Source of the DNA: Sporosarcina sp. ZBG7A
Lineage (GTDB): Bacteria; Bacillota; Bacilli; Bacillales_A; Planococcaceae
DNA length: 64,000 nt
Direction: 5' to 3'
Assembly: GCF_000813425.1 (NCBI RefSeq)
Contig: NZ_JWIB01000034.1
Span: 1-64,000, forward strand
Under the pieces are notes generated by a model. That model was not told where the DNA came from. It worked only from the letters and a program-made list of their open reading frames with translations, and did not search any database. Within the stretch, counting starts at the first letter, position 1; every line of letters begins with the position of its first letter. The position numbers were made by a program, and so were the translations under genes. This document shows positions 25,892-33,893 of the stretch, piece by piece.

Positions 25892-26851
25892 TTATTTCAC
25901 TGCTGATGATGGCTCATGCCAATACTCTTCAACTAAGTCGAGTAGTTTGACAAGGAACTCATTACGTTTGACTTCCAATTCATAGACTGAACTATTACCC
26001 GCATGAGTTTCACAACCTTCAATCACTTTTTCTTTCAACTCCTCTGTTAATTCAGGCGCTTCGAGTTTCGTCCAAGGTAGTTTCAACGCGGGACCAAACT
26101 GTTCAAGCATATGTCGCATCCCTTGCTCCCCACCGGCTAAATGGAAAGTTAAAAACGGTCCCATTTGTGCCCAACGTAAGCCTGCACCATAGATTATCGA
26201 TGCATCGATTTCTTCCGTTGTCGCAATACCGTCATTCACTAAATGGAGGGCTTCACGCCAAAGAGCTTCCATAAGACGGTCCGCTACATGTCCTTCAATT
26301 TCTTTCTGGACAATCAATGGTTTCATGTTAATAGCTGTATAAAATTCGTTTGCACGATCGATTACGGCAGCATCCGTCTGTTGTCCCGCGACCAATTCTA
26401 CTAGTGGCAATATGTAAACTGGATTGAACGGATGTGCTACAATCATGCGACCAGGATTTTTTAAATTAGCTTGTAACTGACTTGGCATGATTCCTGATGT
26501 GCTAGAAGCGATGATTGCATCTGGTTCAGCGAATTGGTCTATTTCAGCAAGTACACTTTTCTTTAAGTCTTCCCGCTCCGGCACGTTTTCCTGGATTACT
26601 ACCGCACCCTTCACGGCTTCTTCAATTGTTTGTACAAAAGTGATTCGATCAGGAGACGCTCCTTCTACTAATCCAATATGTTGCAAGGATGGCCATGCTT
26701 GTTGAATGGCTACTTGTGTACGTTGTTCTGCCCCTTCACTCGGGTCAAATGCGACGACATCTAGTCCTTGTGCTAAAAAACGGGAAATCCAACCATTCCC
26801 AATGACACCTGTGCCAATTACGGCTACTTGTTTCGTTGAGGTCATGCTCAT
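25892..26851 (-). CDS. cdhA: L-carnitine dehydrogenase CdhA
   Basis: A 319-residue member of the 3-hydroxyacyl-CoA dehydrogenase superfamily. The NAD site is VAVIGTGVIGNGWISRFLAQ; catalytic-region motifs are IIASSTSGIMPSQ and VAHPFNPVYILPLVELV. L-carnitine dehydrogenases have this size and add a C-terminal helical domain, as here. It oxidises L-carnitine to 3-dehydrocarnitine. The gene overlaps cdhC by four bases and is followed within 25 bases by cdhB, the same trio as the Pseudomonas cdhCAB genes. Simple hydroxybutyryl-CoA dehydrogenase activity is less likely in this setting. Confidence 0.85.
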   Translation of the reverse strand: MSMTSTKQVAVIGTGVIGNGWISRFLAQGLDVVAFDPSEGAEQRTQVAIQQAWPSLQHIGLVEGASPDRITFVQTIEEAVKGAVVIQENVPEREDLKKSVLAEIDQFAEPDAIIASSTSGIMPSQLQANLKNPGRMIVAHPFNPVYILPLVELVAGQQTDAAVIDRANEFYTAINMKPLIVQKEIEGHVADRLMEALWREALHLVNDGIATTEEIDASIIYGAGLRWAQMGPFLTFHLAGGEQGMRHMLEQFGPALKLPWTKLEAPELTEELKEKVIEGCETHAGNSSVYELEVKRNEFLVKLLDLVEEYWHEPSSAVK

Positions 26852-27744
26852 TTCTTCGTACCTCCTAGCGGGTCACGCAGTTTGTAAAACAATCGTGCTT
26901 CTTGCGGCGTCATCGGTTCAATTCCGTTACTTTGCAACATTGTAACCGCTTTATCGACAAGCTGTTCGTTGCTTGCTGGAACTCCTTTTGAGAGGTACAG
27001 GTTATCCTCTAACCCTACTCGCACATTTCCACCTAACATGGCACTTTGCATAGCTATCGGTAACTGCATACGTCCGATACCAAATGCAGACCAATGCGCA
27101 TTTTCAGGCAATCGGTTTTTGAAGTACATGATTGTTTCAGCATCCGCTTCAGCCCCCCAAGGAATTCCTAAACAAAATTGGAACATTGGATCTCCATCAA
27201 TCAGGCCTTCGTTAATAAGCTGTTTCGCGAATCGTAAATGCCCTGTATCGAAGCACTCGAGCTCTGGCTTTACTCCACTTTGTTGAATCAGTGCGGCTTG
27301 CTTCCTTAGCCACTCTGTCGGACTCATGTACACCATATCTCCGAAATTCACACTCCCACAGTCGAGCGTACACATTTCCGGTAACAATTCTCCTACTGGA
27401 TAATGTCGTTCATCTGGAGTTTGAATGAAGGTCCCGGTACCACCAGCAGCCGGCGTATCTAAGTTGGGAATGAAGTCACCACCGCCGCCAGCCGTAATGT
27501 TAACAATTACATCTACTTCAGAATCACGAATCCTATCCATGATTTCGCGATACTGCTCAACATCATGGCTAATTCCGCCAGTCTTTGGATCGCGAGCATG
27601 AATATGCGCGACCGTTGCACCCGCTTTTGCGGACTCGATTGCAGATTCCGCAATTTCTTTCGGCGTCACTGGTACGTATTTGCTAATCCCTGTTGTCTCG
27701 CCTGCACCTGTTACAGCAGAGGTGAGAAGCACTTTATTTTTCAT
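26848..27744 (-). CDS. cdhC: 3-dehydrocarnitine cleavage enzyme CdhC (BKACE, DUF849)
   Basis: A 298-residue beta-keto acid cleavage enzyme. Zinc-binding motif is ATVAHIHARDPKTGG; other family blocks are VIVNITAGGGG, LDCGSVNFGDMVY, ELECFDTGHL and GGNVRVGLEDNLYL. BKACE enzymes transfer the carbonyl part of a beta-keto acid to acetyl-CoA. Beside a carnitine dehydrogenase this would turn 3-dehydrocarnitine plus acetyl-CoA into acetoacetate and betainyl-CoA. It is the first gene of the operon and starts about 35 bases downstream of a promoter with a TetR operator. Confidence 0.87.
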   Translation of the reverse strand: MKNKVLLTSAVTGAGETTGISKYVPVTPKEIAESAIESAKAGATVAHIHARDPKTGGISHDVEQYREIMDRIRDSEVDVIVNITAGGGGDFIPNLDTPAAGGTGTFIQTPDERHYPVGELLPEMCTLDCGSVNFGDMVYMSPTEWLRKQAALIQQSGVKPELECFDTGHLRFAKQLINEGLIDGDPMFQFCLGIPWGAEADAETIMYFKNRLPENAHWSAFGIGRMQLPIAMQSAMLGGNVRVGLEDNLYLSKGVPASNEQLVDKAVTMLQSNGIEPMTPQEARLFYKLRDPLGGTKK

Positions 27745-27778
27745 ATTTTATAGCACCCCACTTAATTTCAACTCAAAT

Positions 27779-27797
27779 ACTATACCGTCCAGACGGT
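27779..27797 (-). promoter_or_regulatory. Operator and -10 of the carnitine operon promoter
   Basis: ACCGTCCAGACGGT (27784-27797) is a palindrome with six-base arms and a two-base centre. It directly abuts TATAGT (minus strand, 27779-27784), the likely -10. The -35 is poor (near CGAATA). A close copy lies at the TetR gene's promoter, so this is the probable binding site of that TetR protein. Confidence 0.7.
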
Positions 27798-27915
27798 TTT
27801 TGTATTCGAGATATCACTATACAGTTATGAGAATAATCTTTCAACCCCACTAGACAGCTTGCGCTCTTTTCTGGCACACTCAAAAACAATCATGAGAGCT
27901 GTCATTAAAGTATTT

Positions 27916-28452
27916 TTATTGTTTTGTCCAATCTTTTAATTTTTTATAAACCAGTTCTTTATACTCATCGCTAATTGGGTTAATGTCAAACAAATCTGCT
28001 AACCAAATGCCATCAGAGGCTAATCGGATAATCGTTGCCATAATCGGATCAATCCCATCGGTTTCAATATCCCTCTGCCATTCAGAATACACTTCACGGA
28101 TTGGACTCATAAGTTCAGGATTAATGGCCTTGGCAGCAAGTAAACCTGAATGCATGTCTTTATTTGGATATCCTTTTTTAAAAGTCACGTCTACATACGC
28201 TCGAGTCCATTTCCCAGCCTCGATCTCATCTTCTTCAGCATGTGTTGCGATTTTATTTCTATAATTACTAGCTAAATGTTCGACCATTTTTTCGACTAAG
28301 ACTTCCTTAGATCGATAGTGATAGAGCAATCCACCTTTACTAATCCCCGCTTCTTCTGCTACAGCCTCTATCGTTAAATGGAAAATCCCTTTTTCTGCAA
28401 CAATGCGAGAAGCCGCATCCAATATGTCGATTTTCCGTGTATTCACAGCCAT
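27916..28452 (-). CDS. TetR-family repressor of the carnitine operon
   Basis: A 178-residue regulator. The DNA-binding helices are RKIDILDAASRIVAEKGIF and VAEEAGISKGGLLYHYRSKE. The C-terminal ligand domain resembles YfiR/TetR_C_13-type regulators. The start at 28452 is seven bases behind GAGGT, whereas the earlier ATG at 28467 overlaps that site. Its own promoter and the promoter of the cdhC operon, encoded just downstream on the same strand, share the palindrome ACC(G/A)TCCAGACGGT, so it very likely represses both. Carnitine or a breakdown product is the probable inducer. Confidence 0.82.
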   Translation of the reverse strand: MAVNTRKIDILDAASRIVAEKGIFHLTIEAVAEEAGISKGGLLYHYRSKEVLVEKMVEHLASNYRNKIATHAEEDEIEAGKWTRAYVDVTFKKGYPNKDMHSGLLAAKAINPELMSPIREVYSEWQRDIETDGIDPIMATIIRLASDGIWLADLFDINPISDEYKELVYKKLKDWTKQ

Positions 28453-28484
28453 CAGATTGCACCTCATTTCTTCAAGTACTTTTC

Positions 28485-28513
28485 ACTGTACCATCCAGAC
28501 GGTTTTCTTTCAA
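28485..28513 (-). promoter_or_regulatory. Promoter and operator of the TetR gene
   Basis: On the minus strand TTGAAA (28508-28513), 17 bases, then TACAGT (28485-28490). The spacer contains ACCGTCTGGATGGT, the same palindrome as at the cdhC promoter with one change, at the same distance from the -10. This arrangement indicates autorepression. Confidence 0.7.
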
Positions 28514-28575
28514 CAAGAGCTTCTGTACCGCATTATCGTTTGTGATTAGCCACCCCATATAGTTTTTTAAATAAA

Positions 28576-28611
28576 CGAAAAAGGACATTCAGAACGATAC
28601 TGAATGCCCTC
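28576..28611 (-). terminator. Intrinsic terminator downstream of the BetI-like gene
   Basis: On the minus strand AGGGCATTCAG pairs with CTGAATGTCCT around a seven-base loop and is followed by five U. It separates the two TetR-family genes. Confidence 0.75.
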
Positions 28612-28718
28612 TAAAATAAATAAAACTGGCTATATGTTCACATGGAAACTCTAGTTTTTTCAACCATGTTACATGCCTTGTCGATTTCCTTCGCTTTTAC
28701 GATCATTAATAAAAAAGG

Positions 28719-29309
28719 TCAAGCCGTCACACAAATCGAGTCAATATGGTATTCAATTGTCTTCCTTATCTGCTCCGAATCCAATCGATTTGGATCCAAT
28801 ACCGCATGGATCGCAAGGCCGTCAATCAGCCCATATAACCGCTCGATTTCCATCTCCATCTGACACGTAGATTTCAGTAGCTGTTGCTCCTGAAGAAATC
28901 CGAGCAACCGTTTCGTCATCTCTAAAATTTGATCATCCGGAACATCAATCGTATCACTTCGATGTTTGACGTAGGCGATGAATGCAAACCATACTTCCAT
29001 CTCGATACGAGTATTCGTATTAACAGGTACAATCTCCAAAATCATTGCAATAACTAACTCTTTCGGAGAGTATGATTGCAATAATACCTTTTCAATTCGT
29101 TTTTTCGCTCGTTCTTGAACTAATTCCATCGCATATACTAGCAAGTCATCTTGGGTTTTAAAATAATACCGAAGCGCACCAAGTGAGAGTTTCGCTTCAT
29201 CCGCAATATTTCGTACTGTTGCTCCTTCCATCCCTTTATCCAAAATGACTCGCCACATAGCTTCTGCAATTGTATTTTTTCGTTCATCATGATTCACAAT
29301 TTTAGGCAT
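28719..29309 (-). CDS. TetR-family regulator with BetI-like C-terminus
   Basis: A 196-residue regulator. Helix-turn-helix: TIAEAMWRVILDKGMEGATV and IADEAKLSLGALRYYFKTQD. The C-terminal domain ends LYGLIDGLAIHAVLDP, the pattern of BetI_C/TetR_C_6 proteins. It faces a membrane protein gene across a 96-base gap filled with a long inverted repeat, a typical self- and neighbour-controlling layout. Despite the BetI-like tail I would not assign choline as ligand; this subfamily is broad. Confidence 0.85.
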   Translation of the reverse strand: MPKIVNHDERKNTIAEAMWRVILDKGMEGATVRNIADEAKLSLGALRYYFKTQDDLLVYAMELVQERAKKRIEKVLLQSYSPKELVIAMILEIVPVNTNTRIEMEVWFAFIAYVKHRSDTIDVPDDQILEMTKRLLGFLQEQQLLKSTCQMEMEIERLYGLIDGLAIHAVLDPNRLDSEQIRKTIEYHIDSICVTA

Positions 29310-29335
29310 ATCTTAGTTTAGCATAGGTTAATAAA

Positions 29336-29386
29336 ACAGTTGTACTAAAAAGAATTCTCCTGTATACTTCTTTTTAATACAACTGT
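29336..29386. promoter_or_regulatory. Long inverted repeat between divergent genes, likely TetR operator
   Basis: ACAGTTGTACTAAAAAGAA (29336-29354) and TTCTTTTTAATACAACTGT (29368-29386) are near-perfect inverted arms separated by 13 bases. Each arm contains a TTGTA-type half-site. The repeat covers the space where both divergent promoters must lie. Confidence 0.65.
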
Positions 29387-29405
29387 GCTAATTAGGAGGT
29401 TCTTC

Positions 29406-29957
29406 ATGAATTTTGTTGCATACATCATCATTGCATGTGAAATCAGCTTCTGGGCCGTCATCGCCCTCGGCCTCACAGTCCGTTATGTGTTCAAACAAAA
29501 ACGGCTCGGTCTTTTTATTCTTGCACTAATTCCTTTGATAGATGTGATTTTGTTATTAGTCACAGCAATCGACCTCTACCATGGAGCGACAGCCACCGTC
29601 GCACACTCCATCGCTCCACTATACATCGGTATTTCACTTGCATTCGGGAAAAGTATGATCCAATGGGCAGACGAACGATTTCAATATTATGTAACGAAAC
29701 AAGGGCCAAAACCAATTCGAAGAACAGGATATCCACATGCCATCCATTCTATGAAAGGCTCGCTTCGCCATGCCCTCGCCTTCGCCATTGGAGCTCCCAT
29801 GATCTTGTTTGTAAAATGGTATATCGATGCACCTGAACGTACACATGAGTTCGATAACACGCTACGTCTTTGGACGATTATTTTAGTTGTTGACCTTCTC
29901 ATTTCCGCAAGCTATTTCATCTGGCCACGTCCTAACCGTTCAACTAGTAAATCTTGA
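29406..29957 (+). CDS. Integral membrane protein, YmcC-like
   Basis: A 183-residue protein starting behind TTAGGAGG. It has about five membrane segments (roughly 3-25, 33-53, 62-85, 118-140 and 152-175) and a basic loop near QGPKPIRRTGYPHAI. Layout and length resemble B. subtilis YmcC, a membrane protein of unknown role, from memory. It is divergent from the BetI-like regulator, which probably controls it. Such pairs often respond to toxic amphiphiles, but that is only analogy. Confidence 0.65.
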   Translation: MNFVAYIIIACEISFWAVIALGLTVRYVFKQKRLGLFILALIPLIDVILLLVTAIDLYHGATATVAHSIAPLYIGISLAFGKSMIQWADERFQYYVTKQGPKPIRRTGYPHAIHSMKGSLRHALAFAIGAPMILFVKWYIDAPERTHEFDNTLRLWTIILVVDLLISASYFIWPRPNRSTSKS

Positions 29958-30143
29958 AAGAATAAAAACGTACTTCCTTTCAGCCCCATTCAATCGTCAC
30001 TCAAAATATCCCTATAATCATAACCTTGCTCGATAGAAGCCAATATGTTTTCTAGTAAAGCAAAACTCCACACAAAATACTTTCTAACCTTTCACACAAT
30101 TAAAAGGAAATAAGATATACTAGCAATAGGAGGTGCATTTACT

Positions 30144-30407
30144 ATGAAGAAATTCATCCTTTCGTTAGTTAGTGGGAGTGCAATAGGAATCATCCTGTCT
30201 TTTCTATTCATGAATTATCAAAAAACAGGTTATGAAATTCATGATCAGGCAGGCATTGCCAAAAGAACGGTAAAAGACATGGATTTTGAATTCGTATTCA
30301 ATGCCTCTCTACTCATACTCGGGTTCACAGTAATTATCTACCTGATTTGGACGTATATCGAAAAGAAAAAAGACGATACATTTTACAATGAATTCAATAA
30401 AAAATAA
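30144..30407 (+). CDS. Small two-helix membrane protein
   Basis: An 87-residue protein behind ATAGGAGGTG. It has one hydrophobic segment at residues 3-24 and another at about 52-70, with a charged cytoplasmic tail (EKKKDDTFYNEFNKK). The arrangement is like the start of DUF3169 membrane proteins, but it is too short to be one; I leave it unassigned. Its stop lies at the left edge of a 115-bp repeat whose terminator it now uses. Confidence 0.6.
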   Translation: MKKFILSLVSGSAIGIILSFLFMNYQKTGYEIHDQAGIAKRTVKDMDFEFVFNASLLILGFTVIIYLIWTYIEKKKDDTFYNEFNKK

Positions 30408-30454
30408 GGAGTGGTCCTAAAAGTCAAAAAAGACTTTACGGGATCACTCCTTTT
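30406..30454. terminator. Branched terminator, left copy
   Basis: AAGGAGTGGTCC pairs with GGGATCACTCCTT and encloses a second stem, AAAGTC/GACTTT. It serves the small membrane gene on the + strand and faces the ytxJ tail on the minus strand. Confidence 0.75.
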
Positions 30455-30470
30455 CTATTTGAAGACTTCG

Positions 30471-30512
30471 TTATACATAGGTTGCAATTGCATCCAACAC
30501 AACTAATTGCTT
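30471..30512 (-). pseudogene. Tail fragment of ytxJ
   Basis: The minus strand reads KQLVVLDAIATYV and a stop, differing from the intact gene at 35905 by one residue. Homology ends abruptly at 30512, so only the last codons were duplicated. Confidence 0.8.
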
Positions 30513-31270
30513 GGTACTGAAATGACTGAGGTATTAGTAAAAAAACCTGAGTATGCAGAAATCCATTAAGAATGGTATCTGCACACCCCCTGCTTCTTTA
30601 TTGATGACCATTGATTCGCAACTGATTTTCTTCATGAATTTCATTTTTCAGATTGCCAATGCTATATTTTCTTGCTTCATTTTTCTCTTTGATTTCTTCA
30701 AATTACTTCCCTTTATTAAACTTCAACGTTACCTCTGCTACCTCCATATTGTCAATTGTGTTGTTAATCCTTATCTTATTGGCAGCAGGATCATTCGGTT
30801 TCGGATATTATTTAGCCATCTTACACCTTCCTCTCTTTCGAGATTCAACACGCAGCATTCCCAATTCCGAAAGAATTGTTTGTTACACAGCGACTAAAAT
30901 CAGTAATCTTAATCTACTGAATATATTTACTTAACATTAAAAAGTCTAATACAACCTATACGCACTATTTGACGATGAACTTCAAAGGGTACACTCCGTA
31001 CACCCTTTGATTATTCAAACCCGAGGAATTGAAGCGACTGACATTAAAGATGCTGTCGTGAACTAAGTCTAAAGAATCCATATTAACCAAGTTGAAGTAC
31101 AGAGGAAGTTTCTAACTTCGTTGCGTTAATAGAATCCAATCTTGTTAATAATTAAACTATCTGTATACTTGAAAGAGGCACATCAAAACACTATTACTCC
31201 GCTTCATACACCTACGCGACAACATACAAAATGATATGCCCCTAATTTCCCAGCACATGGAGGTTATCCA
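30513..31270. other. Gap of 758 bases with decayed sequence
   Basis: No intact gene is supported. A + strand frame near 30690-30835 encodes one hydrophobic stretch (SIVLLILILLAAGSFGFGYY) but lacks a ribosome site and a credible start. Around 30955-31066 a + strand frame ends ALFDDELQRVHS ... TRGIEATDIKDAVVN and looks like the end of a lost gene. The last 100 bases should hold the promoter of the regulator at 31271. Confidence 0.45.
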
Positions 31271-33775
31271 ATGTCTACTATTCTTTTACCCACTAAAACA
31301 GAAATTCCCAGCGGCTTTACCGATAACGTGGAGCGAACGAGATTCTATGATGCATTCAGGAATAACTTATTGAAAAAGGTAACGATTCTTCGGGCACCTG
31401 CGGGATATGGGAAGACAACGTTATTGCTTCAATGGCTCAAGAATTCAGGTCAACAAGCAGCGTGGTTTTCAATCGATAGTACTGACAATGATCCCACTCG
31501 GTTTTGGACTTATGTATTGCATGCAGTTGCAAGAACTTGCCAAACTGATGTGGATCAAGTACTAATCCCCTTATTGAAATCACCTGACGAAACAACATCT
31601 GACTTTTTCATCGAGTCATTTATTCACGAAATTAGTTTGTCTGGTATTCCCTTTTCCATTGTCCTGGACGATTATCATTTAATTGAAAACGGCATCATTC
31701 ATCGTATGATGACAAAGTTTGTAGAACTGTCACCCAGCCATGTCCATGTCTATCTGACATCTCGGACTGACTTGCCCCTACCAATTGCGCGATGGCGTGT
31801 CAATCAGTGGGTTACTGAGTTCAACGAACCCCAGTTACGCTTTACACTGCAAGAAGCTAGGGAGTTTTACGTTATTAAAAATTTGTCGATTCCTAGTCAA
31901 AAGACCCTTGAACTTCTTATGGAACAAACAGAAGGATGGATAGCTGGCCTACAACTCGCAAGTTTGGCGATTCCTCATGATCACATAGAACAGCTAAATC
32001 AAGATTCACGATCTTTTATTGATGAATTTTTAATTCAGGAAATTCTATCTCCACTTCCATTACTAACACAAGTATTTCTTATACGTACCTCCCTACTCAA
32101 TGTTCTTGAACCTGAACTTTGTAATCAGCTTACTGAAAGAACTGATAGCTATAAGTTGCTTGAAACATTGGAAAGTATGGGTTTTTTCATCGTTCGCCTT
32201 CAATCATCTAATCCGGTCTTCCGGTATCACCATTTATTTGCCGAAGCCTTACAAGCTGAATTTCGAAAACGTTTTACATCTAAACAAGTCATCACAATTG
32301 TAGAAGAAACTGCTTCTCTTTTACATGAAAAAGGCGATGTCATCTCTGCAATTGAACTCGCGCTAAAATATGAATGTTATGAGCTTGCGAGCGATTGGAT
32401 TGTTCAACACCTTGTCCACCTTTTTGTATCGGGTCAGACAACCACCTTCATGCGATGGATGCATCATTTACGCAGCAACAACTTTAGCGTCCCACATGAA
32501 ATGTTGGTGATGGGAGTCCTAACTTCTATGTCGACCGGAGAAATCTCAGTTACTCAATCGCTTATGGTGGAACTCGAAATCCGTGAAAAGACCGAACATT
32601 GGATGGTACAAGAAGAGCATGCCGCCATAGCATCTATTTATGAGTTTGTTCGAGCATTCGTAATTATTTCTACAGGCGGAGATTTGCAAGTTGCAAAAGA
32701 AATCATTCAGCGGCAAATGATAAATGGTGCTGTCCCTTCTCGCTGGGATGATGTGCACATGAAATATAATATTTTTGAATACAAACTTTTAAGAACTGCC
32801 CTCGGTTCAAAAGGCAAAATGCCTTCTATGGAAGAAGGGGGCGAACTGGCAGAGCTATTTCGGAATACATCCTATCAAACGAGTAGCGTTACAGCATTTA
32901 TTTACGGAAACTCTGCAGAATCGTTATATGAGCGTAATTTAATTGAGTATGCCAAGCAAGAGTTAGAAGTGGCACTACAACAAGGCCATCAACTCAATGA
33001 TCCCGGCCTATTCATCCCTATGTATTTATTAAAAGCGAAGATTTACTTATCCGAAGGAAAGCTCACTTCAGCACAAGCAATGTTGACACAAGTCAAAAAT
33101 ATGGTCACAGAAAAACATTGGATTACCTGTATTCGTATTATGCAAGCATATTGTTCAATCCTCTCTGGAGATAGTCGAAATGCTGAATTAGAATTAAACG
33201 CTACGAAAACTAAACAACCTTTTTGGGAGCTTGTGTACACACGGTTCTTACTCATGAAACAACAACCTGAAGAGGCTCTTACGATTCTCATCCAAACGAA
33301 AACAAAAGCACTGCAGGATTCTCAAATTGCGACACTTGTAGAAGCAACTATACTTGAATCACTTTGTCACAATCGACTGGGTAATCCAGAAACAGCACTC
33401 AAAGTTTTACATGAAGCAATCCAGTTTGGCGCACCCTATTACTACATTCGGACATTTTTAGATGAAGCTGAATTGCAGCCCCTTCTCAATCGTTATCTAA
33501 CGCGGCTACAACAAAATGGTCAGAGTGAGCAGTCAATTTCCTCACACTATTTACAGCATCTACAACCAGTCACATCTACAAGTGATTTGAAATATCAAGC
33601 ACTGACACCAAGGGAACAAGAGGTATTCTCCTTATTAGCAGACGGCATTACGAACCGAGAAATTGCTGAACAGTTGAAGTTAACTGAAGGAACTGTAAGG
33701 GTTTATCTCTCATCCATTTATCAAAAACTTGAAGTCACATCGCGGTCCAAAGCCATACTCTTAAAATACAAGTAG
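31271..33775 (+). CDS. MalT/LAL-type LuxR-family transcriptional regulator
   Basis: An 834-residue signal-transduction ATPase. The N-terminal NTPase has Walker A RAPAGYGKTTLLLQWL and Walker B FSIVLDDYH, with sensor TSRTDLPLPIARWR. The middle (about 350-750) is helical repeats of TPR type that sense the inducer. The C-terminus is a LuxR helix-turn-helix, LTPREQEVFSLLADG and NREIAEQLKLTEGTVRVYLS. Start behind TGGAGG. Regulators of this build are activators driven by ATP and a ligand. The target is unknown; the neighbouring GDSL/SLH gene is on the opposite strand and ends towards it. Confidence 0.92.
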   Translation: MSTILLPTKTEIPSGFTDNVERTRFYDAFRNNLLKKVTILRAPAGYGKTTLLLQWLKNSGQQAAWFSIDSTDNDPTRFWTYVLHAVARTCQTDVDQVLIPLLKSPDETTSDFFIESFIHEISLSGIPFSIVLDDYHLIENGIIHRMMTKFVELSPSHVHVYLTSRTDLPLPIARWRVNQWVTEFNEPQLRFTLQEAREFYVIKNLSIPSQKTLELLMEQTEGWIAGLQLASLAIPHDHIEQLNQDSRSFIDEFLIQEILSPLPLLTQVFLIRTSLLNVLEPELCNQLTERTDSYKLLETLESMGFFIVRLQSSNPVFRYHHLFAEALQAEFRKRFTSKQVITIVEETASLLHEKGDVISAIELALKYECYELASDWIVQHLVHLFVSGQTTTFMRWMHHLRSNNFSVPHEMLVMGVLTSMSTGEISVTQSLMVELEIREKTEHWMVQEEHAAIASIYEFVRAFVIISTGGDLQVAKEIIQRQMINGAVPSRWDDVHMKYNIFEYKLLRTALGSKGKMPSMEEGGELAELFRNTSYQTSSVTAFIYGNSAESLYERNLIEYAKQELEVALQQGHQLNDPGLFIPMYLLKAKIYLSEGKLTSAQAMLTQVKNMVTEKHWITCIRIMQAYCSILSGDSRNAELELNATKTKQPFWELVYTRFLLMKQQPEEALTILIQTKTKALQDSQIATLVEATILESLCHNRLGNPETALKVLHEAIQFGAPYYYIRTFLDEAELQPLLNRYLTRLQQNGQSEQSISSHYLQHLQPVTSTSDLKYQALTPREQEVFSLLADGITNREIAEQLKLTEGTVRVYLSSIYQKLEVTSRSKAILLKYK

Positions 33776-33823
33776 TGACCGATTACTCTAGTAAATATTT
33801 TTGAGAAACGACTTGTACGGAAA

Positions 33824-33860
33824 AAGAGAGCCAATCCATTAAATGATTGGCTCCCTTTTT
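33824..33860. terminator. Bidirectional terminator between convergent genes
   Basis: AAAAAGAGAGCCAATCCATT pairs with AAATGATTGGCTCCCTTTTT. It ends both the LuxR-type gene and the GDSL/SLH gene. Confidence 0.88.
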
Positions 33861-33893
33861 TATTTGCATAGTCTTCTACATGACAGACTATGA

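Larger units (their letters stand above)
30398..30512. repeat. 115-bp direct repeat, left copy
   Basis: Matches 35832-35946 with about six differences over 115 bases, in the same orientation. It contains a terminator and the last 13 codons of a ytxJ-like gene on the minus strand. The two copies flank 5.3 kb with the LuxR-type regulator and the GDSL/SLH gene. Confidence 0.9.

Noticed and set aside
30553-30934. Two + strand frames with hydrophobic stretches
   Set aside because: Neither has a ribosome site or recognised family; hydrophobicity alone comes easily from T-rich sequence. Described as decayed gap instead.
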